Source of the DNA: Clostridium frigoris
Lineage (GTDB): Bacteria; Bacillota; Clostridia; Clostridiales; Clostridiaceae
Length of the DNA: 33,894 nt
Assembly (NCBI RefSeq): GCF_018861865.1
Contig: NZ_JAHLDV010000037.1
Coordinates: forward strand, 1-33,894
Direction: 5' to 3'
The position numbers were made by a program, and so were the translations under genes. The stretch's first letter is position 1. Every line of letters begins with the position of its first letter. Below are positions 22,551 to 31,587 of the stretch, piece by piece. The notes beneath the pieces were generated by a model, which did not search any database, was not told the DNA's origin, and was given only the letters and a program-made list of their open reading frames with translations.

Positions 22551-23948
22551 TTAATTACCACGCTTAGGAAATGTGATAAAAAAGGTACTTCCTTTCCCTA
22601 AGGTGCTGGTAACATTAATGCTACCTTTGTGAGCCTCAACAATAGCTTTTACAATGGTTAGACCTATACCTGAACCACCGGTGTTTTTATCGCGAGACTC
22701 ATCACTTCTGTAAAATCTTTCAAAGATGAAGGGCAAATCTTTTTCTGAAATCCCAATGCCGTTGTCCTTTACTTCTATAACAATGCTATCATTTTCAGAC
22801 TTTAGAGTTAAAAAGACTTCTGGATTTATTTTGGAATATTTAAGTGAATTTGAAAGCAAATTATACATTACTTGCTTTAATTTATCCTTATCCATTAACA
22901 CTTCCACACCTGGGATCAAATTTGAGTGAATTTTTGAGCCTATATTTTCATATTGGGGTTTAAAAGAAGTTGTTATTTTTTCTAGTTCTAAGGATAAGTC
23001 AAATTTTGATTTATTTAAATTCAGATCTGCTTGCTCTAATTTTGCTATGTTGTTAAGGCCTTCAACTAATTTTATTAATCTTTGTATTTCTTCATAAAAA
23101 CTTGTAAGCATATCCTCTGTGGGCTACCAAACCTTGTCTAGCAATGCCTCTATATGTGATTTTAAATTTGTAAGAGGGGTTCTAAGCTCATGAGCCATAT
23201 CAGAAGTTAATCGTTTCCGAAGATGCTCTTGCTTTTGCAGGGTTTCCGCTAGATAGTTTATAGAAATTGTTAAATCATCTATTTCTTTGGTTTTAGATAC
23301 AACTCGAGATCTTGCCTTTAAATCTCCATTTCGTATTCTATTGGCTGTATCTGTTATTTTTGTCAAAGGTGATGATATTTGTTTTGAAAGAAAGATACTA
23401 ATTATAAATCCAAAGATTAATGCGATAAAAATGGAAAGAAAAAAAGAATGATTTAACGTTGTTTTGAAGGTTAGTGCTCCCGCATTCAAAAAAGAGGTTC
23501 CATAATATCCGAAAACTATAGTTCCTAATTTTTTATTGTTTTTAATTAATGGGTAACTATCTTCAGTATATTGCCCTGGTTTAATTGAAGAAAAATCATT
23601 CATCATTGAACCCATCATTGAATCCATCATTGTTTTGTTTTGTACTTTTGCACTACCTGAGGTAAAAACAATGACTCCCATTGTATTTTTAACTTCAATA
23701 TACAGTTCTTCTGCATTTGAATATCTTAATATTTCTGCTTTGTTATTAGTTGAAATGCCTGTTTGTTCGTCGTATAATCCATCTATTACAGTTGCGATTT
23801 TATCTACTTTTGTTTTGTGCTCATCAATTAAATAATTGTTAAATTTTTTACCAATCATATAATTTGAAACTAAGCCTGCAATTAATATAGATACAAATGC
23901 AGTAAGAAGAAACCCTATGGATAATTTTTTCATTAAGGACATTTTCAT
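22551..23948 (-). pseudogene. Sensor histidine kinase interrupted by an in-frame amber codon
   Basis: One continuous frame of 466 codons encodes a kinase like the one at 16861, but codon 275 is TAG (23126-23124). The sequence around it reads ALLDKVW-stop-PTED, where the homologue has ALIDGIWEPTTD, so a GAG Glu codon has changed by one base. The first part holds TM1, an extracytoplasmic loop with a Met cluster (Met107/108/111/112/115/116), TM2, HAMP and His253 in MAHELRTPL. The second part is a complete HATPase domain (NLLSNSLKYS, DNGIGIS, ERFYRSD, GGSGIGLTI). Everything else is intact, so the lesion is recent, a sequencing error, or suppressed or re-initiated (an ATG follows at 23111). AACCACCTCTT before the ATG gives a good ribosome site. 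Confidence 0.8.
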
Positions 23949-23992
23949 TTAAAACCACCTCTTATCTTCTTAAATGTTAAGTTCTATAGCAA

Positions 23993-24688
23993 TTAACCCT
24001 GAAATTTATACCCCATTCCATATATTGAAATTATATATCTTGGGTTTTTGGGGTTGCCCTCTATCTTATATCTTATATTTTTAATATGAGTATCCACAGT
24101 TCGGTCAAACCCATCATAATCTGTACCAAAAGCTTTATTAACTAATTGTTCTCTTGAGAATACTTGCCCAGGATTAGTTAAAAGTGCAATCAAAATTTTA
24201 AACTCATTAGAAGTTAAAGTAATAGGTAAACCCTGTTTTTTTACAACCATTTTTTCAATGTTTATTTCTAAATCACCATCATTAATAATTAATAGTTCTG
24301 CTAGGGGACTATTATCTCTATACGTTCGTCGTATAATAGCTTTAACCCTACTAACTAGTTCCCGATTGCTAAATGGTTTAGTTACGTAATCATCGGCTCC
24401 AATAGAAAGCCCGTCTATTTTATTATCTTCTTGAATTTTTGCTGTAAGCATAATAATTGGCACTGAAGATGTAGCTCTGATTTTAGTGCATACTTCTTCA
24501 CCGGACATTTTAGGAAGCATTAGATCTAATATAATTAAATGGATTGGTTCATTCTTAAATATGTTTAAAGCATCTTCTCCGTCCATGGAAGTTAAAACCT
24601 CAAAGCCTTCTTTGATTAAGTAGGCTTCAATTACATTTAGAACCTTCTGTTCATCGTCAACTACTAAAATCCTAAAATTTTCATTCAT
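23993..24688 (-). CDS. OmpR-family response regulator (second system)
   Basis: This 231-residue regulator has VDDEQ, phospho-acceptor Asp55 in ILDLMLPK, MLTAK and VTKPFSN in the receiver, and a winged-helix domain ending GMGYKFQG. It is clearly paralogous to the regulator at 16161 (same SREQLVNxxF, YDGFDRTVDTHIKN pattern), so both may recognise similar direct repeats. Its kinase gene starts 44 bases downstream and carries a stop. No direct-repeat box lies upstream; TATAAA near 24725 is a possible -10. It is complete and has GGAGTGATG before the ATG. Confidence 0.92.
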   Translation of the reverse strand: MNENFRILVVDDEQKVLNVIEAYLIKEGFEVLTSMDGEDALNIFKNEPIHLIILDLMLPKMSGEEVCTKIRATSSVPIIMLTAKIQEDNKIDGLSIGADDYVTKPFSNRELVSRVKAIIRRTYRDNSPLAELLIINDGDLEINIEKMVVKKQGLPITLTSNEFKILIALLTNPGQVFSREQLVNKAFGTDYDGFDRTVDTHIKNIRYKIEGNPKNPRYIISIYGMGYKFQG

Positions 24689-24739
24689 TTCATCACTCCA
24701 ATATTCTTAATTGATATCAAGTTTATACCAAATATATAG

Positions 24740-24880
24740 TTAATTCAACATAGCTTTATAAAAACTAGGAGCATACCCCTTGTTTTTATCTGGGAATGCT
24801 CTTAGTTTTTTAGTATAGTCTTCCTCATTAATTTCTCTATTAGCATATCTTTCATTTAATATATTTATACTCTTAATATA
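24740..24880 (-). pseudogene. SHOCT-domain gene remnant without a start
   Basis: An open minus-strand frame of 46 codons reads INILNERYANREINEEDYTK and ends SFYKAMLN-stop. Its first half matches the SHOCT motif of the protein at 12480-12725 (LNILNERFARGEIDEEEYNN). Upstream the frame closes with a stop and no ATG, GTG or TTG is present, so this is the orphaned 3' end of a SHOCT gene, or uses a non-standard start. It sits just upstream of the second regulator gene. Confidence 0.6.
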
Positions 24881-24932
24881 TTAAATTATAAATTGTAATG
24901 GTGTATAATATAACTTATTCAATTGAGAAAAT

Positions 24933-25994
24933 TCATACATTTAATATTTCTTCAAGTTCAATTTGCATATTAGCAGAAATAATATGAAAACCACCAAGAA
25001 TAAATCCATGCATAAATTGAGGTTTAGGTGGATGCGTTTCTACAGGTTTTACAGATAATACATACTCACGGGTTGCTTTAGGTATTATTAAAGGCTTAAT
25101 ATATAAAAGTGGCGAATGTTTACCAAGGTGTGCAAATGTGCAGGCTGCTAAATTATAAGCCCAGTTATTTGGAGTTCCAAAACAAAATGCCCATCCTCCT
25201 TTAGTTTTGACGTTCCAACCGAACATGCTTTCATTTGAATAGTATTTTGAAAAGTTTACAGCAACGTCATAACATGTGCTACCACCGATCCTATCTACTT
25301 TTGATTTTGAAATATCTTGTATTTCATTGAAGACTTCATCTGAAATTGTATGTTTACCCCCAATAACAAGCATATTTATATTATTATACTTAATTAATTG
25401 TTGTTTTGTAATCTCTGGTAATTTATCTCTATAAGTAAACAGTATAGGTACGCCCATATGTGCAGAATAATATGCTGCAGGTATACTTTCAGTATGATCA
25501 TCAGCAGAGACTATCATTATATTCTTATTACCTTCCATAGAGTCCGGTGCCATTGTATATCTAAACTCCATTGCTTCACTTGCAGCCCTTATAGGGTTAC
25601 TTCCAGTAATTCTTATAACTGACAATCCTGCATTTAATAATTGCAATTCTATAATCGGAGCTATTGGACCAACTATAAGTATCTTTGCCGGTACATTTTC
25701 ACCAGTTGGAGATAATCTGATAATCTCATTAAAGGTTTCTTGCGAAAGGTAGCTTTCATTTGTGAAGACTAGTGGTGCATTTATGGGGAAATGTATTAAT
25801 GGTGATGCAAGCAATCCATAATGATAGGAAGTCAAAGGTACAAGTATAATCGCATTAGGTCTCCATTTTACTTTGGGGCTTGGATATATGACCTTCGTAA
25901 CATAATTATTAAATGTAAGTGGAACATCACCTAATATTCGTGTTGTATTAACTGTATCTATTGCAGGAGTGTAATAAGAGAAATTTGAATGCAT
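24933..25994 (-). CDS. Cell wall binding repeat 2 (CWB2) family protein without signal peptide
   Basis: This 353-residue protein shows repeated CWB2-type units: an alternating beta/alpha pattern with NIMIVSADD, PILFTYRDKLPE, MLVIGGKHTISDEV and a DRIGGSTCYDVAVNFS segment. CWB2 modules usually anchor surface proteins to secondary wall polymers of clostridia. Here there is no signal peptide or membrane segment, so it may be cytosolic or exported another way. AAAGGAGA lies before the ATG. It lies 85 bases downstream of resA on the same strand and could be cotranscribed. The family call is good; the role is unknown. Confidence 0.75.
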   Translation of the reverse strand: MHSNFSYYTPAIDTVNTTRILGDVPLTFNNYVTKVIYPSPKVKWRPNAIILVPLTSYHYGLLASPLIHFPINAPLVFTNESYLSQETFNEIIRLSPTGENVPAKILIVGPIAPIIELQLLNAGLSVIRITGSNPIRAASEAMEFRYTMAPDSMEGNKNIMIVSADDHTESIPAAYYSAHMGVPILFTYRDKLPEITKQQLIKYNNINMLVIGGKHTISDEVFNEIQDISKSKVDRIGGSTCYDVAVNFSKYYSNESMFGWNVKTKGGWAFCFGTPNNWAYNLAACTFAHLGKHSPLLYIKPLIIPKATREYVLSVKPVETHPPKPQFMHGFILGGFHIISANMQIELEEILNV

Positions 25995-26079
25995 AAATAT
26001 CTCCTTTCAATAATTAATTGTTCAGTATATTATATTATTACAAATATGTTCGATCTCAATAAGTAATGTATAAACACCA

Positions 26080-26670
26080 TTATTTGTCTAAAGTTATAAT
26101 GTATGCCTTCATTTGATCAATATTCATACCACCAATGTTTTTAGAAATGATGTTTCCATCTACATCAATGAAATATGAAGTTGGAATTGATGTTATATTA
26201 TATTGAGCAGCAACTTTCTGATCTGGATCTATAAGAACTTTAAAATTATATTTGTTACTATCAATAAAAGGTTTAACCGTGCTTAAAGGCTCTCCTATCT
26301 CTACGGCAACTATAACTAAGTTACTATTTTTTGTCTCTTGATATAATTTTTCAATTTCAGGCATTTCTGCTTTACATGGTGGACACCATGTTGCCCAAAA
26401 ATTAAGGAATACTTTTTTACCTTTCAAGTCACTTAAAGACAATTCTTTACCGTTAAGATCCTTTAATTTGAAATCTATAGCTTTGGTCTTAGTAGCGTTA
26501 GGGGTAGTTTCAATAGGTTGAATAGATGTATTATTTTGAGTGGTACTGTTTTTGTAAGTGCTTCCCACAGATGAGTTATACTTAGAATTTGATGTATTAT
26601 AGTTGTTTAAAGTGTAAATAGAGCCTCCGACAACGATGGCAAGTATAAGTACTATTAGATATTTTTTCAT
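26080..26670 (-). CDS. resA: Membrane-anchored thiol-disulfide oxidoreductase (ResA/TlpA type)
   Basis: This 196-residue protein has an N-terminal hydrophobic anchor (about 4-20), a long Ser/Thr/Asn linker and an AhpC/TSA-type thioredoxin domain (about 62-196). The redox motif is WCPPC (Cys96, Cys99) and the cis-Pro is in TSIPTSYF. It reduces disulfides outside the membrane, with electrons from CcdA. In cytochrome-c makers it prepares apocytochrome c. No cytochrome c or heme lyase gene is seen here, so a role in keeping exported Cys proteins reduced under copper stress is an alternative. AAAGGAGAG precedes the ATG, and ccdA is 18 bases upstream. Confidence 0.88.
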   Translation of the reverse strand: MKKYLIVLILAIVVGGSIYTLNNYNTSNSKYNSSVGSTYKNSTTQNNTSIQPIETTPNATKTKAIDFKLKDLNGKELSLSDLKGKKVFLNFWATWCPPCKAEMPEIEKLYQETKNSNLVIVAVEIGEPLSTVKPFIDSNKYNFKVLIDPDQKVAAQYNITSIPTSYFIDVDGNIISKNIGGMNIDQMKAYIITLDK

Positions 26671-26688
26671 TTTTATTCTCTCCTTTAA

Positions 26689-27393
26689 TTAAAAATTAAT
26701 AAAGTTTGTGTATTGACTTAATATTGCTAATTTGTTCATGAAAATCATAACTCCCATTATTATCATTAATAATCCGCTTATTGTAGAGATTATAGGAAGA
26801 TATCTTGAAAATTTTCTGAATTGTTTAGTAAAACTTCCTATGGCCATGGCAGTTACAATAAATGGAACAGCAAGTCCAAGGGAATACATTATCAAAAGTA
26901 AAACACCTTTACCTACAGAGTTCATACTTGTAGCATAGATGAGTATTGAGGATAATATAGGGCCAATGCACGGAGTCCAACCTGCGGCAAAAGCCATTCC
27001 CATTATTACTGAGCTAAATGGGCCTTTAATCTTATCTAGATATAAAAATCTTTTCTCACGATAAAGTAATTTGATTTTAAACACTCCAAGGGTATGGATG
27101 CCAAAAATAACAATAAGAGTGCCTCCAACTTTTCTAAACAAATCTTTATGGATAATTAGTAATTTACCAAGTGAGGTTATAGAAACTCCCATTAGTATAA
27201 AAATAATAGAAAAGCCTAATACAAATCCAAAGGATTTATATAAAGTAGAAAATTTAGCTTTGTCATCCTTTAATTCTTCTATAGAAGAACCAGTTAAATA
27301 GCTTACATATGCAGGAACAAGTGGAAGGACGCAAGGTGATAAAAATGATAGAAGACCTGCAGAAAAAGCTAACAATATTGATATGTCATTCAA
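26689..27393 (-). CDS. ccdA: CcdA-type thiol electron transporter
   Basis: This 234-residue, six-helix DsbD/CcdA family protein passes electrons from cytosolic thioredoxin across the membrane. The two key cysteines are Cys21 in LSPCVLP and Cys142 in WTPCIGP. The start is TTG at 27393, with GGAGGTGA 7 bases upstream on the minus strand. It forms an operon with resA, which it would reduce. No direct-repeat box is present upstream, so it seems outside the copper-type regulon. It is related in fold to the membrane domain of the SafE fusion near 20 kb. Confidence 0.92.
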   Translation of the reverse strand: MNDISILLAFSAGLLSFLSPCVLPLVPAYVSYLTGSSIEELKDDKAKFSTLYKSFGFVLGFSIIFILMGVSITSLGKLLIIHKDLFRKVGGTLIVIFGIHTLGVFKIKLLYREKRFLYLDKIKGPFSSVIMGMAFAAGWTPCIGPILSSILIYATSMNSVGKGVLLLIMYSLGLAVPFIVTAMAIGSFTKQFRKFSRYLPIISTISGLLMIIMGVMIFMNKLAILSQYTNFINF

Positions 27394-27626
27394 AAATAAA
27401 TCACCTCCGATTTAGCATTATAATACTGATTAATTAAACCAATATATAAAACTATCAATTAATCCCAAGAAATAAGTTGTAACTGTAAATATTATACTAA
27501 AAAAATATGGAGATTTAATGTGTTTTACATAATTTTAATGATATAAATTTAAATTAGGTCAATTGTCCCTCTTTAAACTACTTATCAAATTCATTTTTTA
27601 TAAATATTTTTTAAATACTTCATATC

Positions 27627-27658
27627 TACATAAAATCTTTATAAGTATTTTTTATAAT
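27627..27658 (+). promoter_or_regulatory. Direct-repeat promoter of the 48-residue Cys/His-rich peptide
   Basis: TACATAA (27627-27633), AATC and TTTATAA (27638-27644) are followed after 8 bp by a perfect -10 TATAAT (27653-27658). An extra TTCATAT lies just upstream (27619). The remaining sequence in 27394-27626 is AT-rich spacer. Confidence 0.7.
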
Positions 27659-27692
27659 AAGTTATAATAAAAAAAAGAATGGAGAGATAAAT

Positions 27693-27839
27693 ATGGGAAC
27701 AATAATATCAATATTAATATTTATGGGTGTAATGTTTGTAATGTCTAAATTAGGACTTGGATGTTGTGGAGGACATGCAGGTCATGATGAAAATAATAGT
27801 AAAAAAAGTTGTTGTAGCTCAGAAAAGATAAAAAAATGA
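27693..27839 (+). CDS. 48-residue membrane peptide with Cys/His metal-binding tail
   Basis: An ATG (27693) 7-8 bases after GGAGAG opens a 48-codon frame. Residues 2-19 form one hydrophobic helix (ISILIFMGVMFVM). The tail has GCCGGHAGHDE, then a Lys/Ser stretch and SCCSSE, giving four Cys and two His in 24 residues. The direct-repeat promoter 35 bases upstream puts it in the copper-type regulon, so a membrane-tethered metal-binding peptide is likely. I recognise no named family. It lies 100 bases before menF on the same strand, with no clear terminator between. Confidence 0.7.
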   Translation: MGTIISILIFMGVMFVMSKLGLGCCGGHAGHDENNSKKSCCSSEKIKK

Positions 27840-27938
27840 TCTCTAAGGATGGCTTTATAAAATAATTCTTATGGGTGAATTGAGTAGTCAATTTTAGATT
27901 AGAAGATTTATTATAATTCAGATATAGAGGTGTATAAT

Positions 27939-29084
27939 TTGAAATATCATGAGAAACAGATTGAATTAGATAATCCGCTTTCATTCTGGAAGCATTTTGA
28001 GAACGAGGAAAGGTTTTTATTTTATAATCCTTTAAAAAAAGAGTTTATTCTTGGAGCTAAACGGTTAAAAACTTTTTCTATTGATGAAAATTTAAAAGAT
28101 TATTTATATATCTTTTCATCAATGACATTCTTTGATTCAATTAAAGATGAAAAATGGGCCGGGTTTGGGAATGAAAATATTGCATTTGAATATTATCTTG
28201 TTGAAAAAGATGGGAAACAAACATTGTATTACTTTAATGATTTTGTAGAAATTGAAAATCAAGCGGTAGAGATTTGTGAACATTCTTACAAATATGGAAT
28301 GGATGATTATAAAGCATGGAGACAAATGTTTTCTGCGGCAAAAGATGCAATATCCAGTAAAGAGGTAAATAAAGTTGTTATTTCTAGAGAAGTCAAAGTT
28401 CAATGTAATACTTTGATAAATGTAGAAAGTGTTTTGCTAAAGATTTTGAAACACAACATAAATAGCTTTGTATTTGGCTACTATAAGGATGAAAAAACAT
28501 TTGTAGGTGCAACGCCAGAGATTTTGGTGCAAAAAGAAAAAAATATGGTGATAAGTTATGCACTTGCTGGCACTATTTTGCGAAGTGATGAAAATGATGA
28601 ATTACAGAAGAAAGTCTTGTTAAAGGATATTAAAAATCGTCATGAACATCAAATTGTTATTAATTCAATAGTTAATGTTATGAAGAAATTTACAGATGAA
28701 TTGATAGTAGATGAAACTAAAATTTTAACACTAAAAAATCTTCATCATTTACAAACAGCGATTCATGGAAAAGATAAAAATAGCACTTTACTTCAATGGG
28801 TAAAAAGGCTTCACCCAACACCTGCTTTAGGTGGGTATCCGGTAGATAAAGCTCTGGAATTAATTAAAAGATATGAAAAACATGAAAGAGGTTTGTATGC
28901 GGCACCTATTGGAATAATTGATAGAAATGGAGATGGTATATTTCTGGCAGGAATAAGATCTGCTCTAATTGAAAAAAATATAGCATATGCATGCGTTGGC
29001 TGTGGCATAGTTGATAAATCAAATTGTGAAGTTGAATACATTGAAACAAAAGATAAATTAAAAACAATAATCGAAAGTTTATAG
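27939..29084 (+). CDS. menF: Menaquinone-specific isochorismate synthase
   Basis: MenF converts chorismate to isochorismate, the first step to menaquinone. The chorismate-binding core is clear: FVGATPEILV, SYALAGT, HEHQIVI, HHLQT, HPTPALGGYP, RGLYAAPIG and the acidic CEVEYIETKDKL end. I prefer TTG at 27939, because AGAGGTG (27926-27932) then has normal spacing; the GTG at 27930 overlaps that ribosome site. This gives 381 residues, shorter than many MenF proteins (usually above 420) mainly at the N-terminus. It is the first gene of menF-D-H-B-E; menD follows after 16 bases. A TATAAT at 27911-27916 may be its -10, without the direct-repeat box. Confidence 0.9.
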   Translation: MKYHEKQIELDNPLSFWKHFENEERFLFYNPLKKEFILGAKRLKTFSIDENLKDYLYIFSSMTFFDSIKDEKWAGFGNENIAFEYYLVEKDGKQTLYYFNDFVEIENQAVEICEHSYKYGMDDYKAWRQMFSAAKDAISSKEVNKVVISREVKVQCNTLINVESVLLKILKHNINSFVFGYYKDEKTFVGATPEILVQKEKNMVISYALAGTILRSDENDELQKKVLLKDIKNRHEHQIVINSIVNVMKKFTDELIVDETKILTLKNLHHLQTAIHGKDKNSTLLQWVKRLHPTPALGGYPVDKALELIKRYEKHERGLYAAPIGIIDRNGDGIFLAGIRSALIEKNIAYACVGCGIVDKSNCEVEYIETKDKLKTIIESL

Positions 29085-29100
29085 TGAGGAGGAGAAATGA

Positions 29101-30750
29101 ATGACAAATTATATTGCTGCTTTAGTTGATGAACTATATCAATTAGGTGTGCGTGAGGTTGTAATTAGTCCAGGTTCAAGGTCAACACCCTTATCTATAT
29201 TATTTTGTGAACATGATTTTAATATTTTTATAAATGTTGATGAGCGTTCTGCAGGTTTTTTTGCACTTGGAATAGCTAAAGAGCAGGCAAGACCTGTGGT
29301 ATTAGTTTGTACATCAGGTACTGCTGTGGCAAATTATTTGCCTGCAATTGTGGAAGCTAAGTATTCAGGAGTACCATTAATTGTGTTAACAGCTGATCGT
29401 CCGCCTGAACTACGTAATGTTGGGGCACCACAAACAATTGATCAAAATAAGATATTTGGTAATTTTACAAAATACTATGAAGAACTGGCATTACCTGAAG
29501 AAAGTGACAGTATGTATAGATATGTACGCGTGGTTATGCAAAGAGCATTTGCAAGTGCTATGTCAAAAGAATATGGGGTAATCCATATTAATGTGCCCCT
29601 ACGCGATCCATTAATTCCAGATTTAATTAAGCTTGATTTTACTGTAGGACGCTCAAAAAATAAATTCGAATATATTCAAGGAGAAAAGAAAGTTTCATTA
29701 GATAACTCAATTCTTAAAAATAAAAATGGAATTATAATTTGTGGTGGAGACGCCTATTCAAACTATCATAAAGAAGTGATAGAAATGGGAGAACGCTTAA
29801 AAGCACCCATACTCGCTGATCCAATTTCAAATTTGCGTAATTACTCAAATGATATTATTATCGATAGTTATGATGCCTTTTTAAAAAATGATGATATCAA
29901 AAGACAATTAGAGCCTGAATTTATTATTCACATTGGTCAAGTACCTGTTTCAAAACGGTTGCAGCAGTTTTTGACCATGCATCATGAGGTCTTATATATA
30001 CAAGTAGGTGAAAGTTTTAAGTATTGTAACCCATCATTGTCAACCAAAATATTTATCGCTACTTCACCAAAATTGTTTGCTGAGTCTATTTGTGCAGAGA
30101 ATAGTAACAGAGAATATTTAGATAAATGGTTAAGATATCAGAAACAAATGCGTGAACAACTGAATGGTGCAAAAGGTGAAGAGCACTTGTTTGAAGGAAA
30201 ACTAATTCAGAAGCTACAAGGCATGCTGCCAGAAAAAAGTAGATTGGTCGTAGCAAATAGTATGGCAATACGGGATATGGATTGCTTTTTTGAAGCCCGT
30301 AATCAAAAGGTAAAGGTGTTATGTAATAGAGGTGCAAATGGCATTGATGGAACTGTTTCCACTGCACTGGGTATATCTGCTTCAAATCATCCAACGGTTC
30401 TTTTAACAGGGGATTTAGCATTTTACCATGATTTAAATGGATTATTGATTGGAAAGACACATAAATTAAATTTAATTATACTGTTAATGAATAATGATGG
30501 TGGAGGAATTTTTAGGTATTTACCTCAAAGTAAAGAAAATCATTTCGAACACTTATTTTTAACACCACAGGGTATAAATTTTGAGGGTATAAAGACTTTG
30601 TATAATACAATATATTATGAAGCGAAAAATTATAAACTTTTTGAGGAGTACTTGAATGAAGCATTAACGCTAGAGGGAATTAAGTTAATTGAGGTAAAAA
30701 TAGATTCAGAGTTAAGTAAAAAATTACATGATAAATACACAACATTATAA
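29101..30750 (+). CDS. menD: 2-succinyl-5-enolpyruvyl-6-hydroxy-3-cyclohexene-1-carboxylate synthase
   Basis: This thiamine-diphosphate enzyme joins isochorismate and 2-oxoglutarate. The 549 residues carry SPGSRSTPL near the N-terminus, [29 protein letters not shown], the [15 protein letters not shown] segment and the ThDP/Mg motif [13 protein letters not shown] ending in [16 protein letters not shown] lies before the ATG. Length is normal. From this gene on, arginine is often CGT/CGC/CGG (for example GAGCGT, CTACGC, AAACGG), unlike the AGA-dominated copper genes. This may indicate a different origin for the men block. Confidence 0.95.
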   Translation: MTNYIAALVDELYQLGVREVVISPGSRSTPLSILFCEHDFNIFINVDERSAGFFALGIAKEQARPVVLVCTSGTAVANYLPAIVEAKYSGVPLIVLTADRPPELRNVGAPQTIDQNKIFGNFTKYYEELALPEESDSMYRYVRVVMQRAFASAMSKEYGVIHINVPLRDPLIPDLIKLDFTVGRSKNKFEYIQGEKKVSLDNSILKNKNGIIICGGDAYSNYHKEVIEMGERLKAPILADPISNLRNYSNDIIIDSYDAFLKNDDIKRQLEPEFIIHIGQVPVSKRLQQFLTMHHEVLYIQVGESFKYCNPSLSTKIFIATSPKLFAESICAENSNREYLDKWLRYQKQMREQLNGAKGEEHLFEGKLIQKLQGMLPEKSRLVVANSMAIRDMDCFFEARNQKVKVLCNRGANGIDGTVSTALGISASNHPTVLLTGDLAFYHDLNGLLIGKTHKLNLIILLMNNDGGGIFRYLPQSKENHFEHLFLTPQGINFEGIKTLYNTIYYEAKNYKLFEEYLNEALTLEGIKLIEVKIDSELSKKLHDKYTTL

Positions 30751-30774
30751 ATATAAAATATGTAGGGTGAGAGT

Positions 30775-31566
30775 ATGTTTATTAAAATTGAAAATATTAA
30801 ATATCACATTGAAGTAAAGGGCGAAGGAAAACCAATTATTTGTTTACATGGGTTTTCGGAAAATCTTAGTACGTGGGAATTTATTCAATTACAGGGGTAT
30901 CAATTAATATTAATAGATGTAATTGGGCATGGGAAAAGTGATAAACCAAAGCACCGTAAATATTATTCTTTGAAAGTAATGGTTAGGCACTTAAATAAAC
31001 TTATTTCAAAGTTAGGTTTAAAGAGATATTCAATGCTAGGTTATTCTATGGGTGGTCGCATTGCATTAGCATATGCTTTGACTTATCCAAAGGAAATAGA
31101 TAAGCTAATTTTAGAGAGTGCATCTTATGGTGAATATGGATTTTTTAATCGATTAAGACGTCGCAAAAATGATTTGAATTTAGCTAGAAGCATAGAAAGA
31201 AATGGAATACAATGGTTTAATCAATATTGGAGTGATTTAAGCATTTTTAAATCACAAAGGAGATTATCTAAAGCAATCATTAAAGAAATAGGTGAAAGAC
31301 GTTTATTAAATCAAGCACATGCACTTTCAAACACACTACAAAGCACTGGACAAGGAAAATTTCCATGTTTAAAAAATAAAATAGTTAGGCTATCTATGCT
31401 TATATTATTTATAAGTGGGGAATATGATAAAAAATACGAAGTTGTAGGTAAAAATTTTAAAAAATTGAATAGCAGAGTAAAACATATAGTAATAAATGGA
31501 TGTGGGCATAATACTCATATTGAAGATAATAGTGCATTTGAGAAAGTTATAAATGATTTTTTATAA
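30775..31566 (+). CDS. menH: MenH-type alpha/beta hydrolase (SHCHC synthase)
   Basis: MenH removes pyruvate from the MenD product. The 263 residues form an alpha/beta hydrolase with oxyanion segment LHGFSENLSTWE, nucleophile Ser91 in GYSMGGR, acid in SGEYDKK and His in GCGHNTHIE. The catalytic set is therefore complete. It lies between menD (24 bases) and menB (21 bases), as in Bacillus-type men operons. The family is broad, so the assignment depends on the operon. Confidence 0.9.
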   Translation: MFIKIENIKYHIEVKGEGKPIICLHGFSENLSTWEFIQLQGYQLILIDVIGHGKSDKPKHRKYYSLKVMVRHLNKLISKLGLKRYSMLGYSMGGRIALAYALTYPKEIDKLILESASYGEYGFFNRLRRRKNDLNLARSIERNGIQWFNQYWSDLSIFKSQRRLSKAIIKEIGERRLLNQAHALSNTLQSTGQGKFPCLKNKIVRLSMLILFISGEYDKKYEVVGKNFKKLNSRVKHIVINGCGHNTHIEDNSAFEKVINDFL

Positions 31567-31587
31567 ATAATTTTGAGGAGTGAAAAT

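Noticed and set aside
24763-24810. Hairpin with T-runs on both sides, terminator-like
   Set aside because: It lies within the SHOCT remnant, and pairing has several mismatches; coding sequence history explains it as well as a terminator does.
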